From contig JAQUPG010000012.1 of the NCBI GenBank assembly GCA_028716725.1, positions 1 through 47,878 of the forward strand: DNA of 47,878 nt, in the 5' to 3' direction. Source of the stretch: Patescibacteria group bacterium (lineage in GTDB: Bacteria > Patescibacteriota > Patescibacteriia > Patescibacteriales > JAQTRU01). Every line of letters starts with the position of its first letter. Within the stretch, counting starts at the first letter, position 1. The notes below the pieces were generated by a model that was not told where the DNA came from, ran no database searches, and saw nothing but the letters and a program-made list of their open reading frames with translations. The translations under genes and the position numbers were made by a program. Positions 32,102 to 40,712 of the stretch are shown in pieces.

Positions 32102-32473
32102 ATGTCAGAAAAAGAAAGAACGGAAAATAAAAAATCCGACGACAAAGGCGAAGGCAATAATGATTTTAAGCAGAAAATTCGCATTAAAATTAAAGCTTTT
32201 GACCACAAAATAATCGACCAGTCTACCAAGACTATTATTGATACGGCCAAGAGAAGCGATGCGCAGATTTTCGGCCCCATTCCTTTGCCGACGGAAAAAA
32301 GAAAATATACGGTTAACCGGTCAACTTTTGTTCATAAGGACGCCCGAGACCAATACGAGATGAGAATCCACAAAAGAATGATTGATATTGTTGACCCGAC
32401 GGCTAAAACTATTGAAGATTTGACGAATTTAAGTTTGCCGGCCGGGGTTGATGTGGAGATAAAAATGCAATAA
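32102..32473 (+). CDS. rpsJ: 30S ribosomal protein S10 with N-terminal extension
   Basis: 123 residues; the S10 core begins near residue 22 ([20 protein letters not shown]) and includes [29 protein letters not shown] (read as consecutive motifs) and the end [21 protein letters not shown]. The first 21 residues are a charged extension. It lies between the tuf terminator and the promoter of rplC, so it may be transcribed apart from the rest of the S10 cluster, unlike in E. coli where it leads the operon. Confidence 0.96.
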   Translation: MSEKERTENKKSDDKGEGNNDFKQKIRIKIKAFDHKIIDQSTKTIIDTAKRSDAQIFGPIPLPTEKRKYTVNRSTFVHKDARDQYEMRIHKRMIDIVDPTAKTIEDLTNLSLPAGVDVEIKMQ

Positions 32474-32574
32474 TTACAAATTACAAATCCTACACAAATA
32501 TTACAAATTGGAACTACATCTTAATTAAGACAATAATTATTTGTAAAATTTGTAATTAATTTGTAATTTGTAAT
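32473..32574. repeat. Spacer palindrome after rpsJ
   Basis: ATTACAAATTACAAAT (32473-32488) pairs perfectly with 32559-32574. The left arm overlaps the last base of the rpsJ stop codon. Confidence 0.75.
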
Positions 32575-32580
32575 ACAGAC

Positions 32581-32609
32581 TTGACAGAAATTGTTTAAAG
32601 TTATAATAT
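32581..32609 (+). promoter_or_regulatory. Promoter of the rplC-secY cluster
   Basis: TTGACA (32581-32586); -10 is TAATAT (32604-32609, 17-nt spacer) or the overlapping TATAAT (32602-32607, 15-nt spacer). It opens a leader of about 190 nt before rplC. Confidence 0.75.
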
Positions 32610-32700
32610 AAGTTAACAATTGGATATATCAAATTTGTGTAAGCAACTCCGTTACTTTAGCGGAAAGTGCTTGGCAGATAGGAAAGAATTTGGAAGATTT

Positions 32701-32774
32701 CAGCATAAAACACTAGAAGGCGTTATAAAAATAACGCGTGTTTGCTGGTTTTTCTAATAAAGGGCCAGTTTTTT
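32701..32774 (+). terminator. Leader hairpin and terminator before rplC
   Basis: A long hairpin pairs AAACAC with GTGTTT and GCGTTAT (32720-32726) with ATAACGC (32731-32737); its base (AGC/GCT) reaches 32746. The next hairpin pairs CTGG (32745-32748, plus TTTT) with CCAG (32765-32768) and is followed by six T. The two share bases 32745-32746, so they compete. This looks like an attenuator 30 nt before the rplC start; the ligand is unknown. Confidence 0.6.
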
Positions 32775-32805
32775 GTATCCTTTAACCGAAGAGGAGAAAA
32801 AAATT

Positions 32806-33561
32806 ATGAAATTTATTATAGGTAAAAAATTAGAGATGACCCAGGTTTGGCAGGGCGAAAAAGTAGTGGCGGTCACGAGAATCCAGGCCGGCCCCTGCCC
32901 GATTGTCCAGGTCAAAGGCCTGGATAAAGACGGATATAGCTCCGTTCAGCTTGGTTTTGGCGAGAAGAAAGAGAAAAACATCAGAAAGCCGCAGAAAGGG
33001 CACTTAAAGAAACTAAAAACTGAAAACGAAAAGCTAAAAGTTAATTTAAGATATTTAAAAGAGTTTAGAAATAATAATATAGATTTGAAAGTTGGAGATG
33101 TGATAGATGTTGATACTTTTGCACCTGGTGATACGATTGACGTGATTGGGGTTTCCAAAGGCCGGGGTTTTCAGGGCGTGGTTAAACGCTATCATTTTCA
33201 TGGCCACAATAAGACCCATGGTACCAAAGATCAGGTAAGGATGCCCGGCTCTATCGGCGCTACCGGCCCAGCCCATGTTTTTAAAGGGACAAGGATGCCC
33301 GGCCGGATGGGAGGCGAGAGAACGACTATTAAAAATCTGGAAATAATTGAAGTTGATAAAGATAATAATATTTTATTGGTAAAAGGAGCGGTGCCGGGAG
33401 CGAGGAATGGGTTGGTGTTAATTCAAGGGGAAGGGGAGTTGAAACTAAAAGAGAAAATTGAAGAACTAAAAACAGAAGAGAAAGTTGAAGATACTGGTAA
33501 ACAGGAAGAAAAAACAATTACCGCCGAAACTGCCGCGGGAATGGGGCAGGAAAATTTATAA
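32806..33561 (+). CDS. rplC: 50S ribosomal protein L3
   Basis: 251 residues from ATG 32806, preceded by a GAGGAG site; an upstream TTG (32773) lies in the terminator and is rejected. Diagnostic: GKKLEMTQVWQGEKVVAVTR, DVIGVSKGRGFQGVVKRY, HGHNKTHGTKDQVRMPGSIG and RMPGRMGGERTTIKNLE. L3 starts 50S assembly. The last 45 residues are a Lys/Glu-rich tail beyond the usual end. An internal LKKLKTENEKLKVNLR stretch replaces the usual loop and is encoded by spacer-like word repeats. Confidence 0.96.
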   Translation: MKFIIGKKLEMTQVWQGEKVVAVTRIQAGPCPIVQVKGLDKDGYSSVQLGFGEKKEKNIRKPQKGHLKKLKTENEKLKVNLRYLKEFRNNNIDLKVGDVIDVDTFAPGDTIDVIGVSKGRGFQGVVKRYHFHGHNKTHGTKDQVRMPGSIGATGPAHVFKGTRMPGRMGGERTTIKNLEIIEVDKDNNILLVKGAVPGARNGLVLIQGEGELKLKEKIEELKTEEKVEDTGKQEEKTITAETAAGMGQENL

Positions 33562-33572
33562 AATTATAAAGT

Positions 33573-34280
33573 ATGGCAATTAAGATAAATATTTACAATC
33601 AGAAAGCGGAAGTAGCCGGAGAGATGGAATTAGACGGCAAGGTTTTTGGCGTGCCGGCTAATAAAAATTTGGTCCATCAGGCGGTTGTAACGCAAATGGC
33701 TAATCGCCGTCAGGTATTGGCCCACACGAAAGACAGGAGCGAAGTAAGAGGCGGAGGTAAGAAGCCCTGGCGGCAAAAAGGCACAGGCCGAGCCAGGTCC
33801 GGTTCAAGCCGGTCTCCGATCTGGAAAGGCGGCGGAGTTACCTTTGGCCCAAACCGGGACAGGAATTTTTCCAAGAAAATTAATAAAAAAATGAGACAAA
33901 AAGCGATTATTATGGCTTTATCCGATAAAGTCGCCAGCGGCAATTTTTTGGTCATGGAAAAATTAGATATAGACAGCTACAAAACAAAAATTTTTAATAA
34001 AATTATAGAAGGAATGGAAAAAGTTTTAAATAAAAATTTGAAACCGGAGGCCGGTGCTAAGAAAACAGGGGAAAAAGCGGAGAAGTTAAGCAAAAAATTT
34101 AAAAGAAGCGTTTTAATAATTAATGACAAGAAGGATGAAAAAGTTAAATATTCAGGAAGAAATTTGGCCGGGGCGGAAATTATCAATCTGGAAAATATAA
34201 ATATTCTTGATTTGCTTAAATACAGGGATTTAATTCTGACTGTCGACGGCGTTAAAAAATTAGAAGAAAGATATAAATAA
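33573..34280 (+). CDS. rplD: 50S ribosomal protein L4
   Basis: 235 residues (E. coli 201). The extended loop that lines the exit tunnel is intact: RSEVRGGGKKPWRQKGTGRAR, SPIWKGGGVTFGP. The C-terminal half carries an extra charged segment of about 30 residues (LKPEAGAKKTGEKAEKLSKK). In E. coli L4 represses its own operon through the S10 leader; whether it acts on the leader at 32610-32805 is open. Confidence 0.96.
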   Translation: MAIKINIYNQKAEVAGEMELDGKVFGVPANKNLVHQAVVTQMANRRQVLAHTKDRSEVRGGGKKPWRQKGTGRARSGSSRSPIWKGGGVTFGPNRDRNFSKKINKKMRQKAIIMALSDKVASGNFLVMEKLDIDSYKTKIFNKIIEGMEKVLNKNLKPEAGAKKTGEKAEKLSKKFKRSVLIINDKKDEKVKYSGRNLAGAEIINLENINILDLLKYRDLILTVDGVKKLEERYK

Positions 34281-34286
34281 AATTTT

Positions 34287-34763
34287 ATGGGTTTATTCGG
34301 GAAGAAAAAAGATGAGAAAAAAGAAGAGAAAGCGGCGGTTAAAACCGTTGCGCTTAAAGATGAGAAAAAAGAAGAGGGAAAGAAAAGCATGAAAGAGCTT
34401 TATGAAGAAAGTCCGGTTGCCCCGGTTGTTTCTAAAAAGGCCGGAAAGGCCGAAGAAGTCGAAAGAAAAAGTAAATTTTTCCGGGCGTACAGGATATTGT
34501 TAAAGCCTTTAGTGACGGAAAAAGCGACTAATTTGGGCGTTTTAAATAAATATGTTTTTGCGGTTTCCCAGAAAGCCAATAAGATAGAAATAGCGGAAGC
34601 GATTGAAGCGGTTTACGGCGTGAGGCCGGTTAAAGTTAATATAATGAGAGCGGAAGGGAAGACTATCCGCAGCGGCCGGACTTTTGGGAGAAGGAAAGAC
34701 TGGAAGAAAGCGATTGTCGCTTTGCCTGCCGGCAAAACAATAAAAATTTACGAAGGAGTGTAA
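34287..34763 (+). CDS. rplW: 50S ribosomal protein L23 with charged N-terminal extension
   Basis: 158 residues, of which the L23 core is about 92. The core begins near residue 66 (YRILLKPLVTEKATNLGVLN) and ends with VRAEGKTIRSGRTFGRRKDW-like sequence. L23 is the docking site for trigger factor and SRP at the tunnel exit. The first 63 residues are Lys/Glu/Ala-rich and low complexity, starting six nt after rplD. Confidence 0.95.
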   Translation: MGLFGKKKDEKKEEKAAVKTVALKDEKKEEGKKSMKELYEESPVAPVVSKKAGKAEEVERKSKFFRAYRILLKPLVTEKATNLGVLNKYVFAVSQKANKIEIAEAIEAVYGVRPVKVNIMRAEGKTIRSGRTFGRRKDWKKAIVALPAGKTIKIYEGV

Positions 34764-34780
34764 TTGATAATTGATTTAAT

Positions 34781-35620
34781 ATGGGAATTAAGAAAGTAAA
34801 ATCTACAACACCGGGAAGACGTCAAGCCACTTTTGATGACTTTTCTGATATCACCAGAAGCAAACCGGAGAAAAGTTTAATAATAATAAAGAAAAAGACG
34901 GGCGGCCGCAATGCCCAAGGTAAAATTACAATACGGCACAGGGGCGGCGGAGCGAAAAGATATATCCGCCAGATTGATTTTAACAGGGATAAATTTGACA
35001 TACCGGCTAAAGTCGCTTCGATTGAATATGATCCGAACCGGGGGGCGCGGATTGCCCTGCTTAATTATCGGGACGGGGCTAAGAGATATATAGTGGCTCC
35101 GGTTGATTTGGTTGTCGGCGAAGAGGTTTTATCTTCAAAAAATCAGATTGAAATACAAAGAGGAAACGCCATGCCGGTTAAATATATTCCGGCCGGCGTA
35201 GCGGTTTATAATTTAGAACTGGAACCGGGCCAAGGGGGAAGAATTGCCCGCGGCGCCGGAAATTCAGTTTCGGTTATGGGCGTGGAAGGAAAATATGCCC
35301 AGATAAAAATGCCTTCAGGAGAGATTAGGTTGGTAAATAAAGAATGCTTATGCACTATCGGCCAGGTAAGCAATCCGGATAAGCGCCATATTAAATTAGG
35401 CAGCGCCGGCCGCAGCCGACATTTGGGCATAAGGCCGACTGTCCGCGGCAAAGCCATGAACCCGGTTGATCATCCCCATGGCGGCGGTGAGGGCAACCAG
35501 CCGATTGGCTTAAAGCATCCGAAAACTCCCTGGGGCAAGCCGGCTTTAGGCGTTAAGACGAGAAAAAATAGATATTCAAATAAGTTTATTATAAAAAGAA
35601 GAGGAAAGGGAAGGAGCTAA
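34781..35620 (+). CDS. rplB: 50S ribosomal protein L2
   Basis: 279 residues, full length. Near the peptidyl transferase centre. [47 protein letters not shown]-type [20 protein letters not shown] and [20 protein letters not shown] are diagnostic, including the conserved His region. Normal position after rplW. Confidence 0.97.
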   Translation: MGIKKVKSTTPGRRQATFDDFSDITRSKPEKSLIIIKKKTGGRNAQGKITIRHRGGGAKRYIRQIDFNRDKFDIPAKVASIEYDPNRGARIALLNYRDGAKRYIVAPVDLVVGEEVLSSKNQIEIQRGNAMPVKYIPAGVAVYNLELEPGQGGRIARGAGNSVSVMGVEGKYAQIKMPSGEIRLVNKECLCTIGQVSNPDKRHIKLGSAGRSRHLGIRPTVRGKAMNPVDHPHGGGEGNQPIGLKHPKTPWGKPALGVKTRKNRYSNKFIIKRRGKGRS

Positions 35621-35634
35621 TAATCATTAATATT

Positions 35635-35958
35635 ATGTCAAGAAGTTTAAAAAAGGGTCCATACGTAAATCCGAGAATACTAAACAAGATAAAGGCCTTG
35701 AGGCAGGGTGATAAAACCGTGATAAAGGTTTGGGACAGGGCTTGTGTTATAACTCCGGAGATGGTAGGATTTACCATCGGCGTTCATAATGGCAAGCAGC
35801 ATATTCCGGTTTTTATTGTAGAAAACATGGTCGGCCACAGGCTGGGAGAATTTTCCCCCACTAAAAGATTTGTAGGGCACGGCGGCAAGATGGCCAAAGG
35901 CCAGGCCAAAGATGAAGCCGAAGCAGAGACGGTAAAAAAAGAAAGCAAACCCAGTTAG
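35635..35958 (+). CDS. rpsS: 30S ribosomal protein S19
   Basis: 107 residues; core 1-90 with [40 protein letters not shown], and [19 protein letters not shown]. Member of the 30S head. The last 17 residues form a charged tail. The stop codon lies in the stem of a GTTAGAAAA/TTTTCTAAC hairpin. Confidence 0.96.
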   Translation: MSRSLKKGPYVNPRILNKIKALRQGDKTVIKVWDRACVITPEMVGFTIGVHNGKQHIPVFIVENMVGHRLGEFSPTKRFVGHGGKMAKGQAKDEAEAETVKKESKPS

Positions 35959-36015
35959 AAAAGGCGGATTTTTCTAACCCCGTTAGAAATAAATTTCTAA
36001 GCGGGGCTAACGGGG
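35954..36015. repeat. Double hairpin between rpsS and rplV
   Basis: GTTAGAAAA (from 35954) pairs with TTTTCTAAC (to 35978). CCCCGTTAG (35978-35986) pairs with CTAACGGGG (36007-36015), with an inner AGAAAT/ATTTCT pair. It contains the 12-mer CCCCGTTAGAAA that recurs in this gene cluster. Confidence 0.75.
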
Positions 36016-36050
36016 CAAATAAATCCCTTTTAATTTGAAACAATAAAAAT

Positions 36051-36638
36051 ATGGAAGTAAGAGCTAAAGCAAAATATATAAAAATGTCGCCCAGAAAACT
36101 TCGCCTGATAGCCGATGTTGTTAGGGGAGCGGTCGTGGGCAAAGCTTTAGAACAGCTGAAATTTATAAATAAAAAAGCCGCTTTGCCGATAGGTAAGCTA
36201 TTAAATTCGGGAATAGCCAACGCCGTTAATAATTACGAGCTGGATAAAGATAATTTATATATAAAAGAAATACGGGTTGATGAAGGGCCGGTTTTAAAGC
36301 GCTGGGCGCCGAAGGCCCACGGGCGCGCCACCCCTATCAGGAAGAGGATGAGCCATATAGATTTGGTTTTGGGGGAAATAAAGGTAAGCGGCAAGAAAAA
36401 GGCAAAAAAAGAAAAACTTGAAGCTCCTGTCAGGTTAGATGCGGCCGCCAAAAAAGATGAGGGGTTGAAAATAGAAGAAAAAAAGAAAAAGAAAGAGAAT
36501 CTTCCTCCTGAGTTAAAAGGAGAAAAGGGGAAAGAGATAATGGATTTAAGATCAGAAGGAAGCGGCAAACACACTAAAATTGAAGGCGGAGGGAGCCATG
36601 GTTTTATGAAAAAAGTTTTTAGGAGAAAGAGCGGTTAA
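36051..36638 (+). CDS. rplV: 50S ribosomal protein L22 with long C-terminal tail
   Basis: 195 residues, of which about the first 110 are L22 (AKAKYIKMSPRKLRLIADVV, then LYIKEIRVDEGPVLKRWAPK and GRATPIRKRMSHI with the tunnel hairpin). The remaining 80 residues are a charged, low-complexity tail rich in Lys and Glu that ends in KKVFRRKSG. L22 spans the tunnel wall, so such a tail would reach the ribosome surface. Confidence 0.95.
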   Translation: MEVRAKAKYIKMSPRKLRLIADVVRGAVVGKALEQLKFINKKAALPIGKLLNSGIANAVNNYELDKDNLYIKEIRVDEGPVLKRWAPKAHGRATPIRKRMSHIDLVLGEIKVSGKKKAKKEKLEAPVRLDAAAKKDEGLKIEEKKKKKENLPPELKGEKGKEIMDLRSEGSGKHTKIEGGGSHGFMKKVFRRKSG

Positions 36639-36747
36639 AAAATTCAAATCTACGAATTTATTCGAATGCTTCAAATGTCTGTATAGTAAACGGTATGTAA
36701 TACAGTTATTTGAAGCATTTGAATGCCGTTATATTAATTTGAATTAT
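36639..36747. repeat. Palindromic intergenic element, copy 2
   Basis: Same layout as 1712-1817: ATTCAAATCTACGAA at the left, arms 36660-36676 and 36708-36724 (one mismatch), and GTTATATTAATTTGAATTA at the right. The start of rpsC is a few bases further on. Loop sequence is not conserved. Confidence 0.75.
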
Positions 36748-36752
36748 GTTAT

Positions 36753-37463
36753 ATGGGGAAAAAGGTTAATCCAAAAATATTCAGGATGGGGATAACAAAG
36801 ACTTGGCCGTCGACTTGGTTTGGCAGTGGTGATGGTTATATAAAAAATATTCAGCAGGATGTCAGAGTAAGAAAATTTTTGCTGAGGGAATTAAGGGAAG
36901 CGGGGGTAGACAGGGTAGAAATTGAACGGAGCGCCAATAAGATTAATATAAATATCCATACCGCCAAACCCGGGATAATTATCGGCCGGGGCGGAAGCGG
37001 CGCCGAAGATCTTAAGAAAAAGATTCACGATAAGTTTTTGTCCCGTCCGGCCGGAATCCGCTTGGGGGACATTAATCTTAATATTTCCGAAGTGGACAGG
37101 CCGAATTTAAGCGCCCAAATCGTTTTGCAGTCAATGATTTTAGATATAGAAAAAAGAATGCCTTTCCGCCGGGTTATGAAGCAGGCGATAAGCCGGGTTG
37201 AACGGGCCGGGGCTTTGGGAGTTAAGGTTGTAGTCAGCGGCCGCTTGAACGGGGCGGAGATTGCCCGAACCGAAAAATTGGTTTCCGGAAAAGTTCCTTT
37301 GCACACCCTGCGGGCTGACATAGATTATGCCCGGGGAACGGCCCATACCACTTATGGAAGCATCGGCGTGAAATTCTGGATTTATAAGGGGGAAGTTTTT
37401 GAGAAAGACCGGGAGTTAAACAAAGGTGAAGTAATAGGCAAAAAAGAGCCGAAAACGAAATAA
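36753..37463 (+). CDS. rpsC: 30S ribosomal protein S3
   Basis: 236 residues, full length. mRNA entry site and helicase component. MGKKVNPKIFRMGITKTWPS, the KH domain with GIIIGRGGSGAEDLKKKI, and the C-terminal RTEKLVSGKVPLHTLRADID and GVKFWIYKGEVF are diagnostic. Preceded by the palindromic element copy 2; 24 nt to rplP. Confidence 0.97.
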   Translation: MGKKVNPKIFRMGITKTWPSTWFGSGDGYIKNIQQDVRVRKFLLRELREAGVDRVEIERSANKININIHTAKPGIIIGRGGSGAEDLKKKIHDKFLSRPAGIRLGDINLNISEVDRPNLSAQIVLQSMILDIEKRMPFRRVMKQAISRVERAGALGVKVVVSGRLNGAEIARTEKLVSGKVPLHTLRADIDYARGTAHTTYGSIGVKFWIYKGEVFEKDRELNKGEVIGKKEPKTK

Positions 37464-37487
37464 TAAAAATAAGGTAATATATATAGT

Positions 37488-37898
37488 ATGTTAATGCCGA
37501 AGAAAACCAAATATAGAAAAAGCCACAAGAGAAGGCGCGGCGGCAAAGCCAGCCAGATGACTTATGTTAGTTTTGGCAGCTTTGGCTTAAAAGCGGCAGA
37601 AGCCCATTGGATTACTTCCCGCCAGATTGAATCGGCCAGAAAGGTTTTGACCAGATATATAAAAAAGGGCGGAAAAATGTGGATAAGAGTTTTTCCTGAT
37701 AAATCAGTTACGCAAAAAGGCGGAGAAATTCCGATGGGTAAGGGCAAGGGCTCGGTAGACCATTACGTAGCGGTGGTAAAGCCGGGCATGGTTATGTTCG
37801 AAATAGAGGGGGTAGGCGAAAAGGAAGCGAGAGAAGCTATGACTTTTGCCTCCCACAAATTGCCGATAAAATGCCGGTTTGCTAAGAAACATGAATAA
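37488..37898 (+). CDS. rplP: 50S ribosomal protein L16
   Basis: 136 residues. MLMPKKTKYRKSHKRRRGGK is a typical start. WITSRQIESARKVLTRYIKK, WIRVFPDKSVTQKGGEIPMG and KGKGSVDHYVAVVKPG are diagnostic. Helps position tRNA near the A site. The first ATG is used, in keeping with the family. Confidence 0.97.
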   Translation: MLMPKKTKYRKSHKRRRGGKASQMTYVSFGSFGLKAAEAHWITSRQIESARKVLTRYIKKGGKMWIRVFPDKSVTQKGGEIPMGKGKGSVDHYVAVVKPGMVMFEIEGVGEKEAREAMTFASHKLPIKCRFAKKHE

Positions 37899-37900
37899 AT

Positions 37901-37947
37901 CCCGCACCTTTTTAGCGGGAGAAAAACCCCACCGAAAAAGGTGCGGG
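37901..37947. repeat. 13-bp inverted repeat between rplP and rpmC
   Basis: CCCGCACCTTTTT (37901-37913) pairs perfectly with AAAAAGGTGCGGG (37935-37947). No T-run follows, so it is not a standard terminator. Confidence 0.8.
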
Positions 37948-37969
37948 ATAAAAAATAAAAGAAAAGAAT

Positions 37970-38173
37970 ATGGAATTCAAAGAATTAAAAAATAAGGAAG
38001 AAAAAGATTTGCAGAAAATTTTAGCCCAGTCACGGGATAAATTAAGGGATTTGCGTTTTAAAGACGCCAATAAGCAACTAAAGAATGTCCGGGAAATAAG
38101 GAAGGAGAAAGAGATAATTGCCCGCGTTCTGACTTTATTAAATGGGTTAAGAGCCGGAAAAAAGGTGAAATAA
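37970..38173 (+). CDS. rpmC: 50S ribosomal protein L29
   Basis: 67 residues of two helices: MEFKELKNKEEKDLQKILAQ, then LRDLRFKDANKQLKNVREIR and KEKEIIARVLTLLN. L29 lies near the tunnel exit beside L23. Normal position between rplP and rpsQ. Confidence 0.95.
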   Translation: MEFKELKNKEEKDLQKILAQSRDKLRDLRFKDANKQLKNVREIRKEKEIIARVLTLLNGLRAGKKVK

Positions 38174-38184
38174 AACGAATTAAA

Positions 38185-38248
38185 CCTATTATTAAAATAT
38201 GAACCCCGTTAGAAATCTAACAGGGAAAAATATCTAAATTTTAATAGG
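38185..38248. repeat. Nested inverted repeats between rpmC and rpsQ
   Basis: An outer imperfect pair (CCTATTATTAAAAT with ATTTTAATAGG) encloses a CCCCGTTAGA/TCTAACAGGG hairpin, which carries the 12-mer CCCCGTTAGAAA at 38204-38215. Confidence 0.65.
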
Positions 38249-38280
38249 GTAAAAATATTTAAAAGATAAATTGTATCGTT

Positions 38281-38607
38281 ATGGAGAAAGAAACTCAAAA
38301 AATTTCTAACGGGGTGAAAGACGATAAAAAAAATCAAAACACAGGTAACGCAGGCGATTTAAGCCCGGAGAAGGCTGTTGTCGGAAGAAAATTCAGCGGC
38401 ATAGTTGTTAGTGACAAAATGGACAAGACAATTGTCGTAAGAATAGACCGGGCCAAAAAGAACCAAAAGTATGGGAAAAGATATATTGCCAGCAAGAAAT
38501 ATAAGGTTCATGATGAAAAAAATCATTATAAAGAAGGCGATAAAGTGGTGTTTGTCGAGTGCCGGCCGGTTAGCAAAGATAAAAGGTGGCGGGTGATATA
38601 TAATTAG
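38281..38607 (+). CDS. rpsQ: 30S ribosomal protein S17 with N-terminal extension
   Basis: 108 residues; the S17 core starts near residue 37 (FSGIVVSDKMDKTIVVRIDR) and ends VVFVECRPVSKDKRWRVI. The first 36 residues are polar. Codons 8-12 (ISNGV) derive from a TTTCTAACGGGG copy of the cluster's repeated 12-mer, so the repeat has entered the coding region. Confidence 0.95.
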   Translation: MEKETQKISNGVKDDKKNQNTGNAGDLSPEKAVVGRKFSGIVVSDKMDKTIVVRIDRAKKNQKYGKRYIASKKYKVHDEKNHYKEGDKVVFVECRPVSKDKRWRVIYN

Positions 38608-38653
38608 GATTTTTGGGATCATTAAGATTATTATGATTTTTGGGAATTAAAAT

Positions 38654-39025
38654 ATGATACAAGTTCAAACACAATTGAAAGTAGCCGATAATTCCGGAGC
38701 CAGAAAAGTTATGTGCATTAAGGTTTTAGGCGGTTATAAAAAACGTTATGCCGGAGTGGGTGAAATTATAACAGTTGCCGTTAAAGAAGCTACTCCGCAT
38801 TCCGCCGTAAAGAAGGGGGATGTGGCCAGCGCCGTTATTATCCGGACAAAAAAGGAAATCAGGAGAAAGGATGGGACTTACCTGCGTTTTGACGATAATG
38901 CTTGCGTTATTATTGACAAGGATAAGAAGGAGCCAAAAGGGACAAGAATTTTCGGCCCGATAGCCAGGGAAGTAAGGCGGGCGGGATTTTTCAGGATTGC
39001 TTCACTCGCCCCGGAAGTGCTGTAA
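38654..39025 (+). CDS. rplN: 50S ribosomal protein L14
   Basis: 123 residues, full length. [40 protein letters not shown], and [14 protein letters not shown] are diagnostic. L14 forms an intersubunit bridge and is the target of RsfS. No oddities. Confidence 0.97.
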   Translation: MIQVQTQLKVADNSGARKVMCIKVLGGYKKRYAGVGEIITVAVKEATPHSAVKKGDVASAVIIRTKKEIRRKDGTYLRFDDNACVIIDKDKKEPKGTRIFGPIAREVRRAGFFRIASLAPEVL

Positions 39026-39068
39026 TAACAATTAACTGTTAACAATTGACATTTAACTTTTTAGGAAT

Positions 39069-39401
39069 ATGAAAATCAAGAAAGGCGACAAAGTGAAAAT
39101 TTTATCCGGAAAAGATAAAGGCAAAACCGGAAAGGTATTGCAGATTTTTTCTGCTTACGGGAAAGTCAGCGTGGAGGGTTTGAATTTATTAATAAAGCAT
39201 ATGCGGCCGAGAAGGCAGGGGGAAAAAGGCCAGAGGATTGAGTTCCCGGCGCCGCTGCCGCTTTCTAAAGTCGCTTTGGTCTGCCCGAAATGCGGAAAAG
39301 AAAACAGAGTTGGCTTTAAATATTTAGAATTAACTGTCGGCGGAGAAAAGAAAAGGAAAAAAATCAGAATTTGCAAGAAATGCCAACAGGAAATAGATTA
39401 A
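39069..39401 (+). CDS. rplX: 50S ribosomal protein L24 with zinc-ribbon C-terminus
   Basis: 110 residues. KOW motif at the start (MKIKKGDKVKILSGKDKGKT) and NLLIKHMRPR. The C-terminal part has C72, C75, C102 and C105 (CPKC and CKKC), a likely zinc ribbon. L24 initiates 50S assembly. Follows rplN and directly precedes rplE (6 nt). Confidence 0.96.
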   Translation: MKIKKGDKVKILSGKDKGKTGKVLQIFSAYGKVSVEGLNLLIKHMRPRRQGEKGQRIEFPAPLPLSKVALVCPKCGKENRVGFKYLELTVGGEKKRKKIRICKKCQQEID

Positions 39402-39407
39402 AAATTT

Positions 39408-39947
39408 ATGAGGTTAAAAGAAAGATACACAAAAGAAATAGTGCCGAAGATGCAGGAAAAATTCGGCTATAAAAATATTTTTATGGTGCCGAAGCTGGAA
39501 AAGGTGGTGGTTAATGTTGGTTTTGGCCGCTTTAGCAAAGACAGCGCCTATATTGATAATGTTAAGAAAAATTTAGCCAGCATTACCGGCCAGAGACCAG
39601 TTTTGACTAAAGCCAAGAAAGCGATTTCCGCCTTTAAAATCAGAGAGGGCATGATTATCGGAGCTAAAGTAACTTTACGGGGAGAGCGGATGTATGATTT
39701 CGTGGAAAAATTGATAAACGTAACTTTGCCCCGGGTAAGGGATTTCCGCGGTTTGACGGAAAAATCAATTGATAAAACCGGCAATTTAACCATTGGTTTT
39801 AAAGAATATATAGCTTTTCCGGAGATTTCGGCTGATTCAATTGAGAATATTCATGGTCTGGAGGTTATTGTCGCCACTACGGCCAAGAGCAAAGAAGAGA
39901 GTTTGGGCTTATTGAAGTTTATCGGGTTTCCCTTAAAAATTAATTAA
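39408..39947 (+). CDS. rplE: 50S ribosomal protein L5
   Basis: 179 residues, full length. MVPKLEKVVVNVGFGRFSKD, the ITGQRPVLTKAKKAISAFKI region and RVRDFRGLTEKSIDKTGN are diagnostic. Binds 5S rRNA in the central protuberance. Ten nt to rpsN. Confidence 0.97.
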   Translation: MRLKERYTKEIVPKMQEKFGYKNIFMVPKLEKVVVNVGFGRFSKDSAYIDNVKKNLASITGQRPVLTKAKKAISAFKIREGMIIGAKVTLRGERMYDFVEKLINVTLPRVRDFRGLTEKSIDKTGNLTIGFKEYIAFPEISADSIENIHGLEVIVATTAKSKEESLGLLKFIGFPLKIN

Positions 39948-39956
39948 TTTATAAAT

Positions 39957-40142
39957 ATGGCAAGAAAAGCGTTAATAGCAAAAGCAAAAAGGAAGCCTAA
40001 GTTTTCTACCCGAATAGTAAGGCGTTGCTGGCGTTGCGGCCGCAACCACGGTTTTATGCGCGATTTTGGTTTATGCCGAATTTGTTTCCGGGAGTTAGCT
40101 GATAACGGTGATTTGCCGGGAATAAAAAAATCATCCTGGTAA
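39957..40142 (+). CDS. rpsN: 30S ribosomal protein S14, zinc-binding type
   Basis: 61 residues, the short type Z form. Zinc ligands C24, C27, C40 and C43 (RCWRCGR, LCRICFR). [20 protein letters not shown] precedes them. Binds 16S rRNA in the head. Confidence 0.96.
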   Translation: MARKALIAKAKRKPKFSTRIVRRCWRCGRNHGFMRDFGLCRICFRELADNGDLPGIKKSSW

Positions 40143-40219
40143 TCTTTCGTTCCGGTCTTTCGGGACCGCGGACTATAAATAGTTTGGTTAAACATTTAAG
40201 ATATAAATAAATTAAAAAT

Positions 40220-40642
40220 ATGGCGGATTCAATCGCTGACATGATAACAAGAATAAGAAATGCTTCAGCTGTCGGGAAGAATGAAGTGGTTTTGCCTATG
40301 AGCAAAGTAAAATTCGAGGTGGCTAAAATTTTGGAAAAAGAAGGCTGGGTGGGGAAAGCAGAAGTTGTAAAAGGGGATTTTTCCAAAAGCGAAAAAAACA
40401 AGGGTTATATCTTTGATCAATTAAAGATTGTTTTGAAATATAAAAAAAGCGGCCGGCCGGCTATCAGTTCCCTTAAAAGGGTGAGCAAGCCCGGCTTGCG
40501 GGTTTATGCCAAAAAAGACCGGTTGCCAAAAGTTTTAAATAATTTAGGAATAGCTGTAATTTCCACGCCGCAGGGGATAATGACCAATAAAGAAGCCCGG
40601 AAAAAGGGCATTGGCGGAGAAATCCTCTGCGAAATATACTAA
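40220..40642 (+). CDS. rpsH: 30S ribosomal protein S8
   Basis: 140 residues. ADSIADMITRIRNASAVGKN and the C-terminal GIAVISTPQGIMTNKEARKK are diagnostic. A charged insert lies near residues 45-70. In E. coli S8 represses the spc operon. Followed by a terminator-like hairpin. Confidence 0.97.
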   Translation: MADSIADMITRIRNASAVGKNEVVLPMSKVKFEVAKILEKEGWVGKAEVVKGDFSKSEKNKGYIFDQLKIVLKYKKSGRPAISSLKRVSKPGLRVYAKKDRLPKVLNNLGIAVISTPQGIMTNKEARKKGIGGEILCEIY

Positions 40643-40646
40643 CTTT

Positions 40647-40673
40647 AAAAACTTTTTTTAGAAAAAGTTTTTT
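40647..40673 (+). terminator. Terminator-like hairpin after rpsH
   Basis: AAAAACTTTTT pairs with AAAAAGTTTTT (40647-40672), ending in T. It sits inside the spc cluster, so it probably only reduces readthrough. Confidence 0.65.
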
Positions 40674-40712
40674 CCCGCAAGGGGATGATAAATATTTTCA
40701 AAAAATATAATG

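Noticed and set aside
32773-32805. Upstream TTG start of L3
   Set aside because: It lies at the terminator hairpin tail, and ATG 32806 has a GAGGAG site and the family N-terminus.
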